Below are positions 7,555 through 15,509 of a stretch of DNA of 36,620 nucleotides, in pieces. The position numbers were made by a program, and so were the translations under genes. The stretch covers positions 1-36,620 of the forward strand of contig NZ_BCQQ01000071.1 of the NCBI RefSeq assembly GCF_001552155.1. The letters run 5' to 3'. How positions within the stretch are numbered: the stretch's first letter is position 1; each line of letters opens with the position of its first letter. The DNA comes from Actinomadura formosensis NBRC 14204. GTDB lineage: Bacteria > Actinomycetota > Actinomycetes > Streptosporangiales > Streptosporangiaceae. The notes below the pieces were generated by a model. It had not been told where the DNA came from, made no database searches, and saw only the letters and a program-made list of their open reading frames with translations.

Positions 7555-7904
7555 TTCTCGTTGAGGTCTCGGCCGGCCTGTTTCACAATACTGTGCCCCG
7601 ACGCCTTGGCCTTCAGTTGCACGTCGGCCTCAGTTGGCCTCCGGCTCGACGAGCCGTCCCGATCGGCCTGGTGGTCGGAACGGCGGGACGCCACGGCTCC
7701 GAAGACCGCCAGTGCCAGACCGGCAACCCCCACCGTCGCACCGACCCACCCCAACGTGTCGTCCAAGCGGAAACCCACCCGGCCCCAGTACGCCGCCATG
7801 CCGACTGCAGCAGCCACCATGATCGAAGCCCCAACCCAAACAAATAAACCTCTTGTCATGTCTGACATCATGAACCAGCAATCAAGATCAGATCTGGTGA
7901 TCAA
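7551..7904 (-). CDS. Small two-helix membrane protein with C-terminal ASGHS motif
   Basis: Up to 117 residues from TTG 7904; ATG codons at residues 12, 13 and 16 are alternative starts and none has a clear ribosome-binding site. Two membrane helices (about 19-41, GLFVWVGASIMVAAAVGMAAY, and about 51-71, TLGWVGATVGVAGLALAVFG) are followed by a charged tail (SRRSDHQADRDGSSSRRP). The tail's end, LKAKASGHSIVKQAGRDL, matches the N-terminal tail motif of the next protein. The basic tail puts the C-terminus in the cytoplasm. The gene leads a three-gene operon joined by ATGA overlaps. The inverted-repeat end of an IS remnant lies about 30 nt upstream, so the original promoter may have been lost or replaced. 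Confidence 0.7.
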   Translation of the reverse strand: MITRSDLDCWFMMSDMTRGLFVWVGASIMVAAAVGMAAYWGRVGFRLDDTLGWVGATVGVAGLALAVFGAVASRRSDHQADRDGSSSRRPTEADVQLKAKASGHSIVKQAGRDLNEK

Positions 7905-7936
7905 TTAAAGAGGGTGTCCTGTGACTGGCCAAAAGT

Positions 7937-8374
7937 GGACTGATCCTTTTCATTCTCGGGCGGGGCAGTTGATCACAGCGTGATCGCAAGTTGATGGAGT
8001 GCCCTCGGATGCAGAGAAGCCCCTGGTAGACGGGTTGATCACCACAACCCACACCGTCTCACCAGGAGCTTCTGCATGCTGTTCTACCGTGCCGCTGTGG
8101 ATTTGTCGCGTCCGACGCTGAACTACGTGGCGGGGATCGTCCCGGCGCCATCGCCGGGCGATCAGGTCACGGTGGCGGCTGCTGAACCCCGGCCGGTAGG
8201 CTCTCCCGCTGCTGGTGCACCTGCGCAAAGGCGAGACGTTCGCCGAGGCCACCGCGGGCTCGGGGTATCGGTGGCCACCGCCCGGCGCTACGTCGAGGAG
8301 ATCGTCGCGCTGCTGTCGGCGCGTTCACCCAAGCTGCGGGCCGCGTTGCGCAAGGCCAGACCGACGAGCTGACG
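7937..8374 (+). mobile_element. IS5-like insertion sequence, copy 2, truncated at its 3' end
   Basis: The left terminal repeat is at 7937-7960. A non-coding leader with an imperfect inverted repeat follows (near 8013-8030 against 8052-8074, AGAAGCCCCTGGTAGACGG against CCGTCTCACCAGGAGCTTCT). The transposase start is ATG 8076. Identity to copy 1 ends at about 8374, where a DUF5753 fragment begins, so more than half of the element is missing. Orientation is opposite to copy 1. Confidence 0.7.
8076..8371 (+). pseudogene. 5' fragment of the same IS5-family transposase
   Basis: It keeps the native N-terminus (MLFYRAAVDLSRPTLNYVAG) that copy 1 lacks, then loses frame near 8140 (one base inserted relative to copy 1) and regains it by about 8265 as VSVATARRYVEEIVALLSA. 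The in-between codons for HLRKGETFAEATAG are in another frame. It ends before the first catalytic aspartate. It cannot be functional. Confidence 0.8.
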
Positions 8375-8375
8375 C

Positions 8376-8640
8376 CGTGTCCCCGCGCCTGTCTGTCCAA
8401 GTGATTCCGGATGGTGCCCCGCACCCAGGCAGCTCGGGAGCGTTCACCATCGCGACTCTGCCCGGCAATCTGCGAGCCGCTTACACTGTCTCCGAGCCGC
8501 ACGGCAGGATCTTGGACGGACTGTCCGACATCGAACGACTGCACGAGCGGTTCGCGGACATTTCCACCTATGCGCTTCCGGCCGAGCTGTCGGCGGCACT
8601 GATCGGGGAGATCGCAGACGAAGTATGGAAGCCATGCCCC
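8376..8640 (+). pseudogene. C-terminal half of a DUF5753 regulator, beheaded at the IS junction
   Basis: Immediately after the IS homology ends, the frame reads LSVQVIPDGAPHPGSSGAF, LPGNLRAAYTVSEPHG and ALPAELSAALIGEIADEVW. This is the C-terminal part of the DUF5753 domain: the V-x-V-I-P strand, the aromatic-rich strand pair and the last helix. The HTH and first half of DUF5753 are absent. The native stop is not obvious; the frame stays open over the next gene. The IS junction explains the loss of the 5' half. Confidence 0.68.
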
Positions 8641-8813
8641 CTCGCCCCGTGTGGCGTAAGAGCAGCCACAGCAGTTCTCAGGGAGACGAATGCGTTGAAC
8701 TGGCCAACCTCGGCACGGTTGTGGCCGTCCGGGATTCCAAGGACCCGGACGGCCCTAAACTGCGCATGGGACGCGACGAGTTCACAGACCTGATAGCAAC
8801 CCTCAAGCGCTGA
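8625..8813 (+). CDS. DUF397 small protein (partner of the beheaded regulator)
   Basis: 62 residues: VWRKSSHSSSQGDECVELA, VAVRDSKDPDGPKLRM and a final FTDLIATLKR are all family hallmarks. ATG 8625 or ATG 8634 may start it; both lie within the end of the DUF5753 remnant, the usual overlap for such pairs. It appears intact although its regulator has lost the DNA-binding half, so its expression is uncertain. Confidence 0.78.
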   Translation: MEAMPPRPVWRKSSHSSSQGDECVELANLGTVVAVRDSKDPDGPKLRMGRDEFTDLIATLKR

Positions 8814-8816
8814 CAC

Positions 8817-8920
8817 CCCGACCACAGGTCCAAAGACCTGATCAGGAAGGCCATGGAGGCGTCCAATGACGACATGGCGCAAGAGCAGCCACAGCGGAAC
8901 CCAATCCGGAAGTGAGTGCG
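8817..8920 (+). pseudogene. Duplicated 3' end of the HTH/DUF5753 gene
   Basis: Reading HRSKDLIRKAMEASNDDMAQ and on to a TGA at 8918-8920, this copies the last 30 or so codons of the regulator at 3081-3938 (HRSKDLITKAMEAFSEHDMA). There is one 3-nt difference that keeps both overlapping frames open. No upstream part of the gene is present. Confidence 0.75.
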
Positions 8921-9039
8921 TGGAGGTGGGCCGTTTCCGCCACACGGTCGCCCTCCGCGACTCCAAGAACCCCGACGGCCCCAAGTTGGTCATCACACCT
9001 GACCACTTCGCAGCCCTGGTGGCCGACCTGAAACGCTAA
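8866..9039 (+). CDS. DUF397 small protein, duplicate of the copy at 3886-4062
   Basis: 57 residues from ATG 8866: MTTWRKSSHSGTQSGSECVE, ALRDSKNPDGP and a final FAALVADLKR. Nearly all codons match the first copy. The coding frame is intact, and the overlap with the duplicated tail of the HTH gene is preserved. With two DUF397 genes in series and only one complete DUF5753-HTH protein in the window, this copy may still pair with the regulator at 3081. Confidence 0.8.
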   Translation: MTTWRKSSHSGTQSGSECVEVGRFRHTVALRDSKNPDGPKLVITPDHFAALVADLKR

Positions 9040-9087
9040 TCCACGCGGCCCCAGCCCTGTGGGAGGGGCAGGGCGCGGGAGATTGCG

Positions 9088-9122
9088 GTGCCGGTGCCCG
9101 GCTGGTGGCCGGGCACCGGCAC
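9088..9122. terminator. Bidirectional terminator hairpin
   Basis: A perfect 15-bp stem (9088-9102 with 9108-9122) with loop TGGTG lies between the convergent DUF397 gene and the hydrolase pseudogene. Confidence 0.7.
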
Positions 9123-9130
9123 CCGTCACG

Positions 9131-9776
9131 TCAGGCCGGTGATGTGGCGGCTTGGCCGAGGTGGCGGGCGAAGAATCGGACCGCGCTGTCGGCCTCGAAT
9201 CTGGGCAGTTCCATGTGTGCGCCCACGTTGGCGTGCAGCGTCTTCTCCTTCGAGGCGAAGGCGTCGAACAACGCCAGGCCGGACGGGCGCGGGATGTGCT
9301 CGTCGTCCCACTGGAGCGCGAACTCGATCGGAATGGTGGTCTGCTTCGCCGCCTCGGCCAGGGAGGCGTGCCCGAACAGGCCGAAGTTGAAGGGCGTCCA
9401 GGGTCGCCCGCCATTCCGGCACGGCGCGCTCCGCCAGATGGGTGTTGTACCGGACGATGATCGGGCCTTCCGGCTCGCCGGCCGCCCTCGCCCGGTACAG
9501 CTCGGCGATCTCCCGCTCGTCCTGCGCCGTGCGCGGACGGTCGCCGTGACCGGGCGCGTCGATGGCGGCGACGTGGAAACCGCAGCCGGTCACGAGGAGG
9601 TGCGCGCGGCCCGCCATCGCCGGGGCCTGCTTGTGCGTGCCGCCGCCGTGGCCCATCAGCACCAGCGGTGCGCGGTCGGGGCCGGATTCGGGCGACCACA
9701 GCACGCCGGGGATCTCACCCACGGTGAAGTCGCGTTCGCGGACACCGTTCGACGATGTCCCCGCAGTGAAATGCAT
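9131..9776 (-). pseudogene. Alpha/beta-hydrolase (dienelactone-hydrolase-like), inactivated
   Basis: The 5' part is well preserved: APLVLMGHGGGTHKQAPAMA (oxyanion-hole HGGG) and FHVAAIDAPGHGDRP. After VPEWRATLDA the frame changes at a CCC run near 9385. Reading one frame over gives FNFGLFGHASLAEAAKQTTI, IEFALQWDDEHIPRPSG (the usual acid-residue region) and GAHMELPRFEADSAV with the catalytic-His region, ending TGA at 9131-9133. Compared with the family, the block carrying the nucleophile elbow (G-x-S-x-G) between these halves is missing. The gene thus has both an internal deletion and a frameshift. The start ATG 9776 follows a weak GAAAGG. Confidence 0.8.
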
Positions 9777-9801
9777 GGGGTGCGCCTTTCGGGATTGCCT
9801 T

Positions 9802-9827
9802 GGTGTCGAGGCGCTCCCGGCGACACC
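9802..9827 (-). promoter_or_regulatory. Hairpin between the leader ORF and the hydrolase gene
   Basis: GGTGTCG (9802-9808) pairs perfectly with CGACACC (9821-9827). It sits four nt past the stop of the short leader ORF and about 25 nt upstream of the hydrolase start, the place expected of an attenuator or ribosome-site-masking stem. Confidence 0.45.
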
Positions 9828-9831
9828 TACG

Positions 9832-9885
9832 TCAGTCGCCCGACCGTGAGGGAGAGAGGAGCACCCACGTCGATACAGCGTTCAC
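9832..9885 (-). CDS. Possible 17-residue leader peptide
   Basis: A GTG at 9885 is preceded by one of the strongest ribosome-binding sites in the window (AGGAGGTGA, 9891-9899, eight nt from GGAGG to the start). It encodes VNAVSTWVLLSPSRSGD and stops at 9832, just before a hairpin upstream of the alpha/beta-hydrolase. A strong site on a tiny ORF followed by a stem suggests ribosome-mediated attenuation, as in inducible resistance or amino-acid genes. I do not recognise the peptide. Confidence 0.45.
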   Translation of the reverse strand: MNAVSTWVLLSPSRSGD

Positions 9886-10039
9886 GGGTCTCACCTCCTC
9901 GCTCGGTTTCACGGCTTACGCAGACTACCGGCGGGCGTTATCCCGCCCAGCCGGGTTTCCACCGACTACCTGCGGTTCTGGCCATGCCGACCGGACTTGC
10001 CCCCTCCACCGGCGCGGCTTCCGTCCGGGAACGGCAAAA

Positions 10040-10063
10040 GGGGCGGTCCCCGGGGACCGCCCC
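10040..10063 (-). terminator. groEL terminator
   Basis: GGGGCGGTCCCC at 10040-10051 is followed at once by its complement GGGGACCGCCCC (10052-10063). On the minus strand this is a 12-bp palindrome followed by TTTTG, 37 nt past the groEL stop. Confidence 0.75.
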
Positions 10064-10100
10064 TCTCAGTTGCACGAGGTCGTGCGTGCCGTGGACCTGA

Positions 10101-11729
<1,629 letters not shown>

Positions 11730-11862
11730 AGGCTCCAGTCCTCCCGGAACAAGGTGGCTTAGACGGATCGAGCCGACGCCCGCGACGGACGGCCCCCGCC
11801 GACGGCTGCCATTCCGCCGCCGGACTGAGGCCTCATCGCCCCGACCCAGACTGTGAAGCTGT

Positions 11863-11884
11863 CACTCTCCACAGTAGAGTGCCA
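11863..11884 (-). promoter_or_regulatory. Second, degenerate CIRCE-like element
   Basis: CACTC (11863-11867), nine nt, then GAGTG (11877-11881) followed by CCA. It has the same half-sites and the same nine-nt spacing as the good CIRCE 10 nt away, but the outer TTAG/CTAA bases have decayed. Confidence 0.55.
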
Positions 11885-11892
11885 ACTGCTTT

Positions 11893-11919
11893 TTAGCACT
11901 CTACCCTGTCGAGTGCAAG
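11893..11919 (-). promoter_or_regulatory. CIRCE operator (HrcA site) of groEL
   Basis: TTAGCACTC (11893-11901), nine-nt spacer, GAGTGCAAG (11911-11919). This is the classic inverted repeat bound by the heat-shock repressor HrcA, with one mismatch in the outer arm (consensus GAGTGCTAA). It lies about 165 nt upstream of the groEL start. Confidence 0.9.
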
Positions 11920-12456
11920 CGCCACATCCTGAGCGGGGGAAGGTTCATCTACCTGCCCAGCCCCGTCCCCACCTGCGACGGAACCCCCTCCGGAAGCCTC
12001 TCGGGTGTGTCGCCGTGATCCGCTGTGCGTGGTCGTCCGCCGTGGTGGGCATGGCGTTCACAATGCCGGTGGAATGAGCGGCCACCGGACGACCACGCCC
12101 GCGCCGCACATCGCGACACACTGCCGCCCCGACCCAACTGGCCGCCACGGGGCCGTGCGCCTCCGCTCAGTCACCAGTGATCATCCATAGCTGCCAGCCT
12201 GCTGCGGAAGCGACGAGCATCCTGCCGAGGGGACCGCATGCCGGGCGTCTACGGGTTGGTGCGCGGAGCAATCGTGGAACGGACGGCCCCGGTGTCGCCG
12301 AGTGGGGCCGTCCGTTCACTCGTCAGGTGGAGGCCAGGCTGCGGGTCCCGGGCATGGGAAGGTAGCGGACCGCTGGCAACCGAGATGTGGCGGGCCCGTG
12401 CGGCATGGCAGGCGGTGTCCGGCGCCAGCGGCTGCCCGTTCGGGCGGCGGGGACTT
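11920..12456. other. Long intergenic stretch upstream of groEL
   Basis: No gene is supported. It should hold the groEL promoter at its left end and the transcript end of the Trypco1 cluster at its right end. Near 12277-12317 it contains a perfect 14-bp inverted repeat, listed separately. Confidence 0.5.
12277..12317. terminator. Long perfect inverted repeat
   Basis: A 14-nt arm (12277-12290, GAACGGACGGCCCC) is perfectly complementary to 12304-12317 around a 13-nt loop. It lies 140 nt beyond the stop of the minus-strand gene at 12457, which is distant for a terminator, so the role is uncertain. Confidence 0.5.
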
Positions 12457-12810
12457 TCAGGGGGCTATGGGGTAGGTGAGGGTGACCGTTACGGATGCCT
12501 GGGCCGTGCCGCCCATGACGATCAGGTTGCCCTGGGCGCCGATGGTGATGCCGAACTGCACGGACAGTGATTCCGGCTTCATGGCCTGCCGGGCCAGTTC
12601 ACCGACCGCCGGGGCGAACTTGGCCGCCATCGCGTGGATCGTCTCGTGGACGCGGTCCACCGCCTCGGCGGCCTTCTCCCCGGCGACCCTGGCCAGTGCG
12701 GAGGAGGTCGGCTCGGATCCGGGCATGCGCTGGGTGGCGATATAGACGTCGACGCCCTCGATGGTGGCGGGGACGAGATCCTGATTCTGGTAGTTCAAGT
12801 GTTCTCCCAT
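12457..12810 (-). CDS. Trypco1 (CU044_2847-type) protein, trypsin-associated
   Basis: 117 residues. A basic EGVDVYIATQRMP strand and a central helix (VHETIHAMAAKFAPAVGELA) are followed by PESLSVQFGITIGAQGNLIV and ASVTVTLTYP. The last two blocks (P-x-x-x-V-x-FGI and x-V-T-L-T-aromatic) are the signature of the trypsin-co-occurring domain 1 family. Such proteins are found beside trypsin-like proteases in multi-component conflict loci; their biochemical role is unknown. The protease is two genes upstream here. A TTG at 12798 has the better ribosome-binding site (GGGAG, six nt) and may be the true start, removing four residues. Confidence 0.82.
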   Translation of the reverse strand: MGEHLNYQNQDLVPATIEGVDVYIATQRMPGSEPTSSALARVAGEKAAEAVDRVHETIHAMAAKFAPAVGELARQAMKPESLSVQFGITIGAQGNLIVMGGTAQASVTVTLTYPIAP

Positions 12811-12892
12811 TTCGATGGGACGGCGATCGTTCGATGCACGCGGTGGACTCGAGCCGGGACGGACGCGGCCCTCGGAGCGGTTCAGCCCTGCT

Positions 12893-13357
12893 TCAGTCCG
12901 TGCTCAGCCGGTAGATGCCACGGATCGCGAGGCCCCCCTCCGGGTACTGGTAGTAGCCCGCGTCCTTCGGCTTCTGGTTCGCGCTGATGAGATGACGGAG
13001 TACGAACCCGCCTATCTTGAGCGCCCTGCCGACCGGGGTGGCACCGATGAGGGACCAGAGCACGTAGAGGTCTCGGGCACCGTGGAGGAGGTCCTTGAAG
13101 GGCTCCACGCTCGGATCGGCGTGCTTGAGGACGTAGCCGACCTTCTGGCCCGTGCCGTCCGACAAGAAGAGGGACAGGATGATCCCGGTGTCGCGGTGGA
13201 TGTAGGCGTCGCCGGCGTCGACGTGGAGATCCCGCATGCTGCCATCGTGCAAAACGGCCGGCATCGTCAAGGGGAATGCGTTGGAGGAGGACACGCGGTC
13301 GATCCACTGATCGTGTTCGGGGTCGTATCCGTGTTCGCGGTCGTATCCGTCGGTCAT
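12893..13357 (-). CDS. Unknown protein between the trypsin-like protease and Trypco1
   Basis: 154 residues from ATG 13357, preceded by AAAGG eight nt upstream. The N-terminus is rich in Asp, His and Tyr with an imperfect repeat (GYDREHGYDPEHDQWIDR). A beta-rich part follows (MPAVLHDGSMRDLHVDAG, TGIILSLFLSDG, KVGYVLKHAD), then a hydrophobic helix (LYVLWSLIGATPVGRALKIGGF) that may touch the membrane. I recognise no family. Position within 110 nt of both neighbours and on the same strand suggests one operon and a shared task with the protease. Confidence 0.72.
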   Translation of the reverse strand: MTDGYDREHGYDPEHDQWIDRVSSSNAFPLTMPAVLHDGSMRDLHVDAGDAYIHRDTGIILSLFLSDGTGQKVGYVLKHADPSVEPFKDLLHGARDLYVLWSLIGATPVGRALKIGGFVLRHLISANQKPKDAGYYQYPEGGLAIRGIYRLSTD

Positions 13358-13462
13358 CGTGCACGCCTTTCGAGAGGTCACCTGGGAAGATCGTCGTAAT
13401 GGCCGGATGCTCGACCCGGTCGATAGGTGCGTCCTGTGCACCGCACCGATCGGGCCGAGCGA

Positions 13463-14389
13463 TCAGAACAGGTAGTCTCTGATGAAACGGGCTACGGATT
13501 TGGCGACGGCGGTCCCCATATTCTCCGCGATCTCTTCCAGCCCGTCCGGCGGGCCGGGTGCATCCATCGCGTCGGGCGCGCCGCCGCCTCCGGGCGTCTT
13601 GTCCACCACCGAGGGCTTTTCGAGCGTGGAACTATTGGCCGGGACGTGGAGGGTCGCTTCCCGGACCGCATCGGTACTGGCTTCGGCTTTTCGCTTCATG
13701 ACGAACTCGGCGGCGGAGAAGGCGGCGCCCGCGGCGGCGAAACCGACCCACCGATCCTTCGTCAGGTCCACGTGGCCCCGGCACAGTTCGCGAAGTTCGG
13801 CGGTGCGCGCCACCCACACGCTGTTGCTGAACCAGCCGTCGATCGTGTTGTACCGCGCCGAGATGACGCCGACCACGCTGTCGTCTTTTCTCCTGCGTAC
13901 CGGGGCTCCGCTCATGCCCTGCAGGACGTCCATGGAACGGAGCCGTCCGAGGATCAGGTCGCCGCGCCTGGTCTGCCCTTCCCACTCCCCGCGGGCTTCG
14001 GTCCACACCAGGTCCGGTCGATCCGGCCCGTCCCGGATGACGGCGTGCCCCACAATGATCAGTTCTTCTCCGGGAGCCACCGCGTCGGACGACCGGACGA
14101 GCCGCACACTTCCCGGGAATGGATCTTCGACCTTGAGCAGCGCCAGATCGGCTTTCTTGTCCCCGGCCACACGCGTCGCACGGATCATCGCGGAACCCGG
14201 TGTGGAAAGGTGGTCGACGAATACGGCCCCTTCGTCTCCGTCGTCCTCGCTCAGCGCCATGGTCATCTGCAGGACGTGCCACGCCGTAACCAGATAGCCG
14301 GGGGCGATCTGGAAGCAGCTTCCCTGGGGAACTCCTGCGGGCGAGAGTATTCGCCCCATGTAATCCGGAACGGATCGAGCCTTTTTCAC
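13463..14389 (-). CDS. Trypsin-like serine protease, cytoplasmic
   Basis: 308 residues from GTG 14389, chosen because AGGGGG lies five nt upstream; an ATG at 14416 is the alternative. The chymotrypsin-fold triad is visible: His38 (VTAWHVLQ), Asp81 (KKADLALLK) and Ser160 (LQGMSGAPV); GQTRRGDLILG precedes the serine loop. There is no signal peptide. A hydrophobic stretch (GFAAAGAAFSAAEFV) follows the protease domain. The tail is Pro/Gly-rich and ends in a short helix (AVAKSVARFIRDYLF). Trypsin-like proteases of this kind occur with Trypco proteins and effector-associated domains in actinobacterial conflict systems, where they are thought to process or trigger partners; the substrate here is unknown. 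Confidence 0.85.
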   Translation of the reverse strand: MKKARSVPDYMGRILSPAGVPQGSCFQIAPGYLVTAWHVLQMTMALSEDDGDEGAVFVDHLSTPGSAMIRATRVAGDKKADLALLKVEDPFPGSVRLVRSSDAVAPGEELIIVGHAVIRDGPDRPDLVWTEARGEWEGQTRRGDLILGRLRSMDVLQGMSGAPVRRRKDDSVVGVISARYNTIDGWFSNSVWVARTAELRELCRGHVDLTKDRWVGFAAAGAAFSAAEFVMKRKAEASTDAVREATLHVPANSSTLEKPSVVDKTPGGGGAPDAMDAPGPPDGLEEIAENMGTAVAKSVARFIRDYLF

Positions 14390-14650
14390 GGAACCCCCTG
14401 CATTCCTTGCGTTCATATATAGCCAGGTCACCCGGCCTCCACTGCAAGGCGGGCGCATTTGACCGCACATGGCCACATGGGATCCGCAGGTTTACGGCAT
14501 TACGACGATCCGTTCTTTGTCAGCTATGGGCAGTCGTCCTAGACAGGGCATGCTGCTGGATGGCAGGGGCCGACGTGGTACGGCGCGTTGCGGGGTGGTC
14601 AGCCAGGTCGTCCACTACCGGCGCGGCGCCTCATCCTGCCGAATCGCCGG

Positions 14651-14684
14651 GCACCGTCCACACTTCCGGTTCTTCGGACGGTGC
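14651..14684 (-). terminator. Inverted repeat after the DUF5959 gene
   Basis: GCACCGTCC (14651-14659) pairs with GGACGGTGC (14676-14684), with a further TTCCGG/CGGA pairing in the loop. It lies directly past the stop of the gene ending at 14689. The rest of 14390-14650 holds only the presumed protease promoter; no gene is seen. Confidence 0.5.
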
Positions 14685-14688
14685 GCGG

Positions 14689-15099
14689 TTATGGGAGGTC
14701 AGGGTAGGTCTTGTGAACGGCGGTCAGCCGGTCTCGGTGGGTTTCGATCCAGTCCCGGGCGACCTCGATGGTGAGTTCGACGGTGACCAGGTAGGAGTGG
14801 GAGTCGACCACGGCGATGGTCACATGTTCGTCGTCCGCTTCCAGGTGGATCTCGGGTGCGCGCTGCCCTTCGCGCCATGAGGCGGCGTCAGCGCCCTCAC
14901 CCAGGGATTCGAGGACGTCCCCCCACTGCATGAGGTCCTCGGGCGTCAGGCGGGTCTTGATGCTGCCGTTGACGAAGTAGCTGCCGATCTCGATGACGCC
15001 GCTCAGGCCGCGGGCGTCCTGTCCGGTTATGCGGAGGACGACGCTGTTTCCGAGGTCGTCGGCGAGATGGATCAGTTCGACCGTGTCATGCTCTGCCAC
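14689..15099 (-). CDS. DUF5959 family protein
   Basis: 136 residues, soluble. The order VELIHLADDLGNSVVLRITG, GVIEIGSYFVNG, LTPEDLMQWGDVLESL, IHLEADDEHVTIAVVDSHS and LTIEVARDWIETHRDRL fits the small beta-rich DUF5959 family common in streptomycetes. Its function is unknown. It is followed by a hairpin and appears to be a single-gene unit, with no clear tie to the protease cluster on one side or the PLP-enzyme operon on the other. Confidence 0.75.
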   Translation of the reverse strand: MAEHDTVELIHLADDLGNSVVLRITGQDARGLSGVIEIGSYFVNGSIKTRLTPEDLMQWGDVLESLGEGADAASWREGQRAPEIHLEADDEHVTIAVVDSHSYLVTVELTIEVARDWIETHRDRLTAVHKTYPDLP

Positions 15100-15187
15100 C
15101 GCGCCATCCTAGAGTCCGGCCGGCCGGCGCCGCAGGGCGCGGCGCTGACCCGTGGGCGCCGGCGCGGTGGTCGAGGCAGCCCAGTGC

Positions 15188-15213
15188 GCGGGCCCGGCCG
15201 GAGCCGGGCCCGC
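15188..15213 (-). terminator. Terminator of the PLP enzyme / sulfur carrier operon
   Basis: A perfect 11-bp stem (15188-15198 with 15203-15213) with a 4-nt loop, eight nt past the stop of the sulfur carrier gene. It has no U tract, as is usual in high-GC actinomycetes. Confidence 0.7.
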
Positions 15214-15221
15214 GGGTGGTG

Positions 15222-15497
15222 TCAGCCGCCGGCCACGGCGGGGATGATGGAGATCTGGGCGCCGTCGGGGGTCGGGGTGTCGAGGCCGTCGGCGAAGCGG
15301 ACGTCCTCGTCGCCGACGTAGACGTTGACGAAGCGGCGGATCTTGCCGGCGTCGTCCAGGATGCGGGCGGAGATGCCGGAGTAGTTCGTCTCCAGGTCGG
15401 CGACGACGGCGCGCAGGGTGGTGCCCTCGGCCTTCACCTCGGACTCGCCGCCGGTGTAGGTCCGCAGGATCGTCGGGATGCGCACGGAAACGCTCAT
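15222..15497 (-). CDS. MoaD/ThiS-like sulfur carrier protein
   Basis: 91 residues with a beta-grasp ubiquitin-like pattern (SVSVRIPTILRTYTGG, LRAVVADLETNYSG, RRFVNVYVGDEDVR, GAQISIIPAVAGG) ending in the essential Gly-Gly. That C-terminus can be turned into a thiocarboxylate to donate sulfur. It lies 12 nt behind the threonine-synthase-like gene with its own good AAGGAG site, in one operon. In this setting it probably feeds sulfide to the PLP enzyme to make homocysteine, analogous to CysO/CysM in cysteine synthesis. A MoaD of molybdopterin synthase is less likely because no moa genes are present. Confidence 0.85.
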   Translation of the reverse strand: MSVSVRIPTILRTYTGGESEVKAEGTTLRAVVADLETNYSGISARILDDAGKIRRFVNVYVGDEDVRFADGLDTPTPDGAQISIIPAVAGG

Positions 15498-15509
15498 GGT
15501 GCTCCTTTC

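Noticed and set aside
9832..9885. Leader peptide of a ribosomal methyltransferase type
   Set aside because: The arrangement resembles one, but the downstream gene is a hydrolase and I do not recognise the peptide, so no such assignment is made.
15222..15497. MoaD for molybdenum cofactor
   Set aside because: No moa/moe genes nearby, and the operon partner is a PLP enzyme under a SAM riboswitch.
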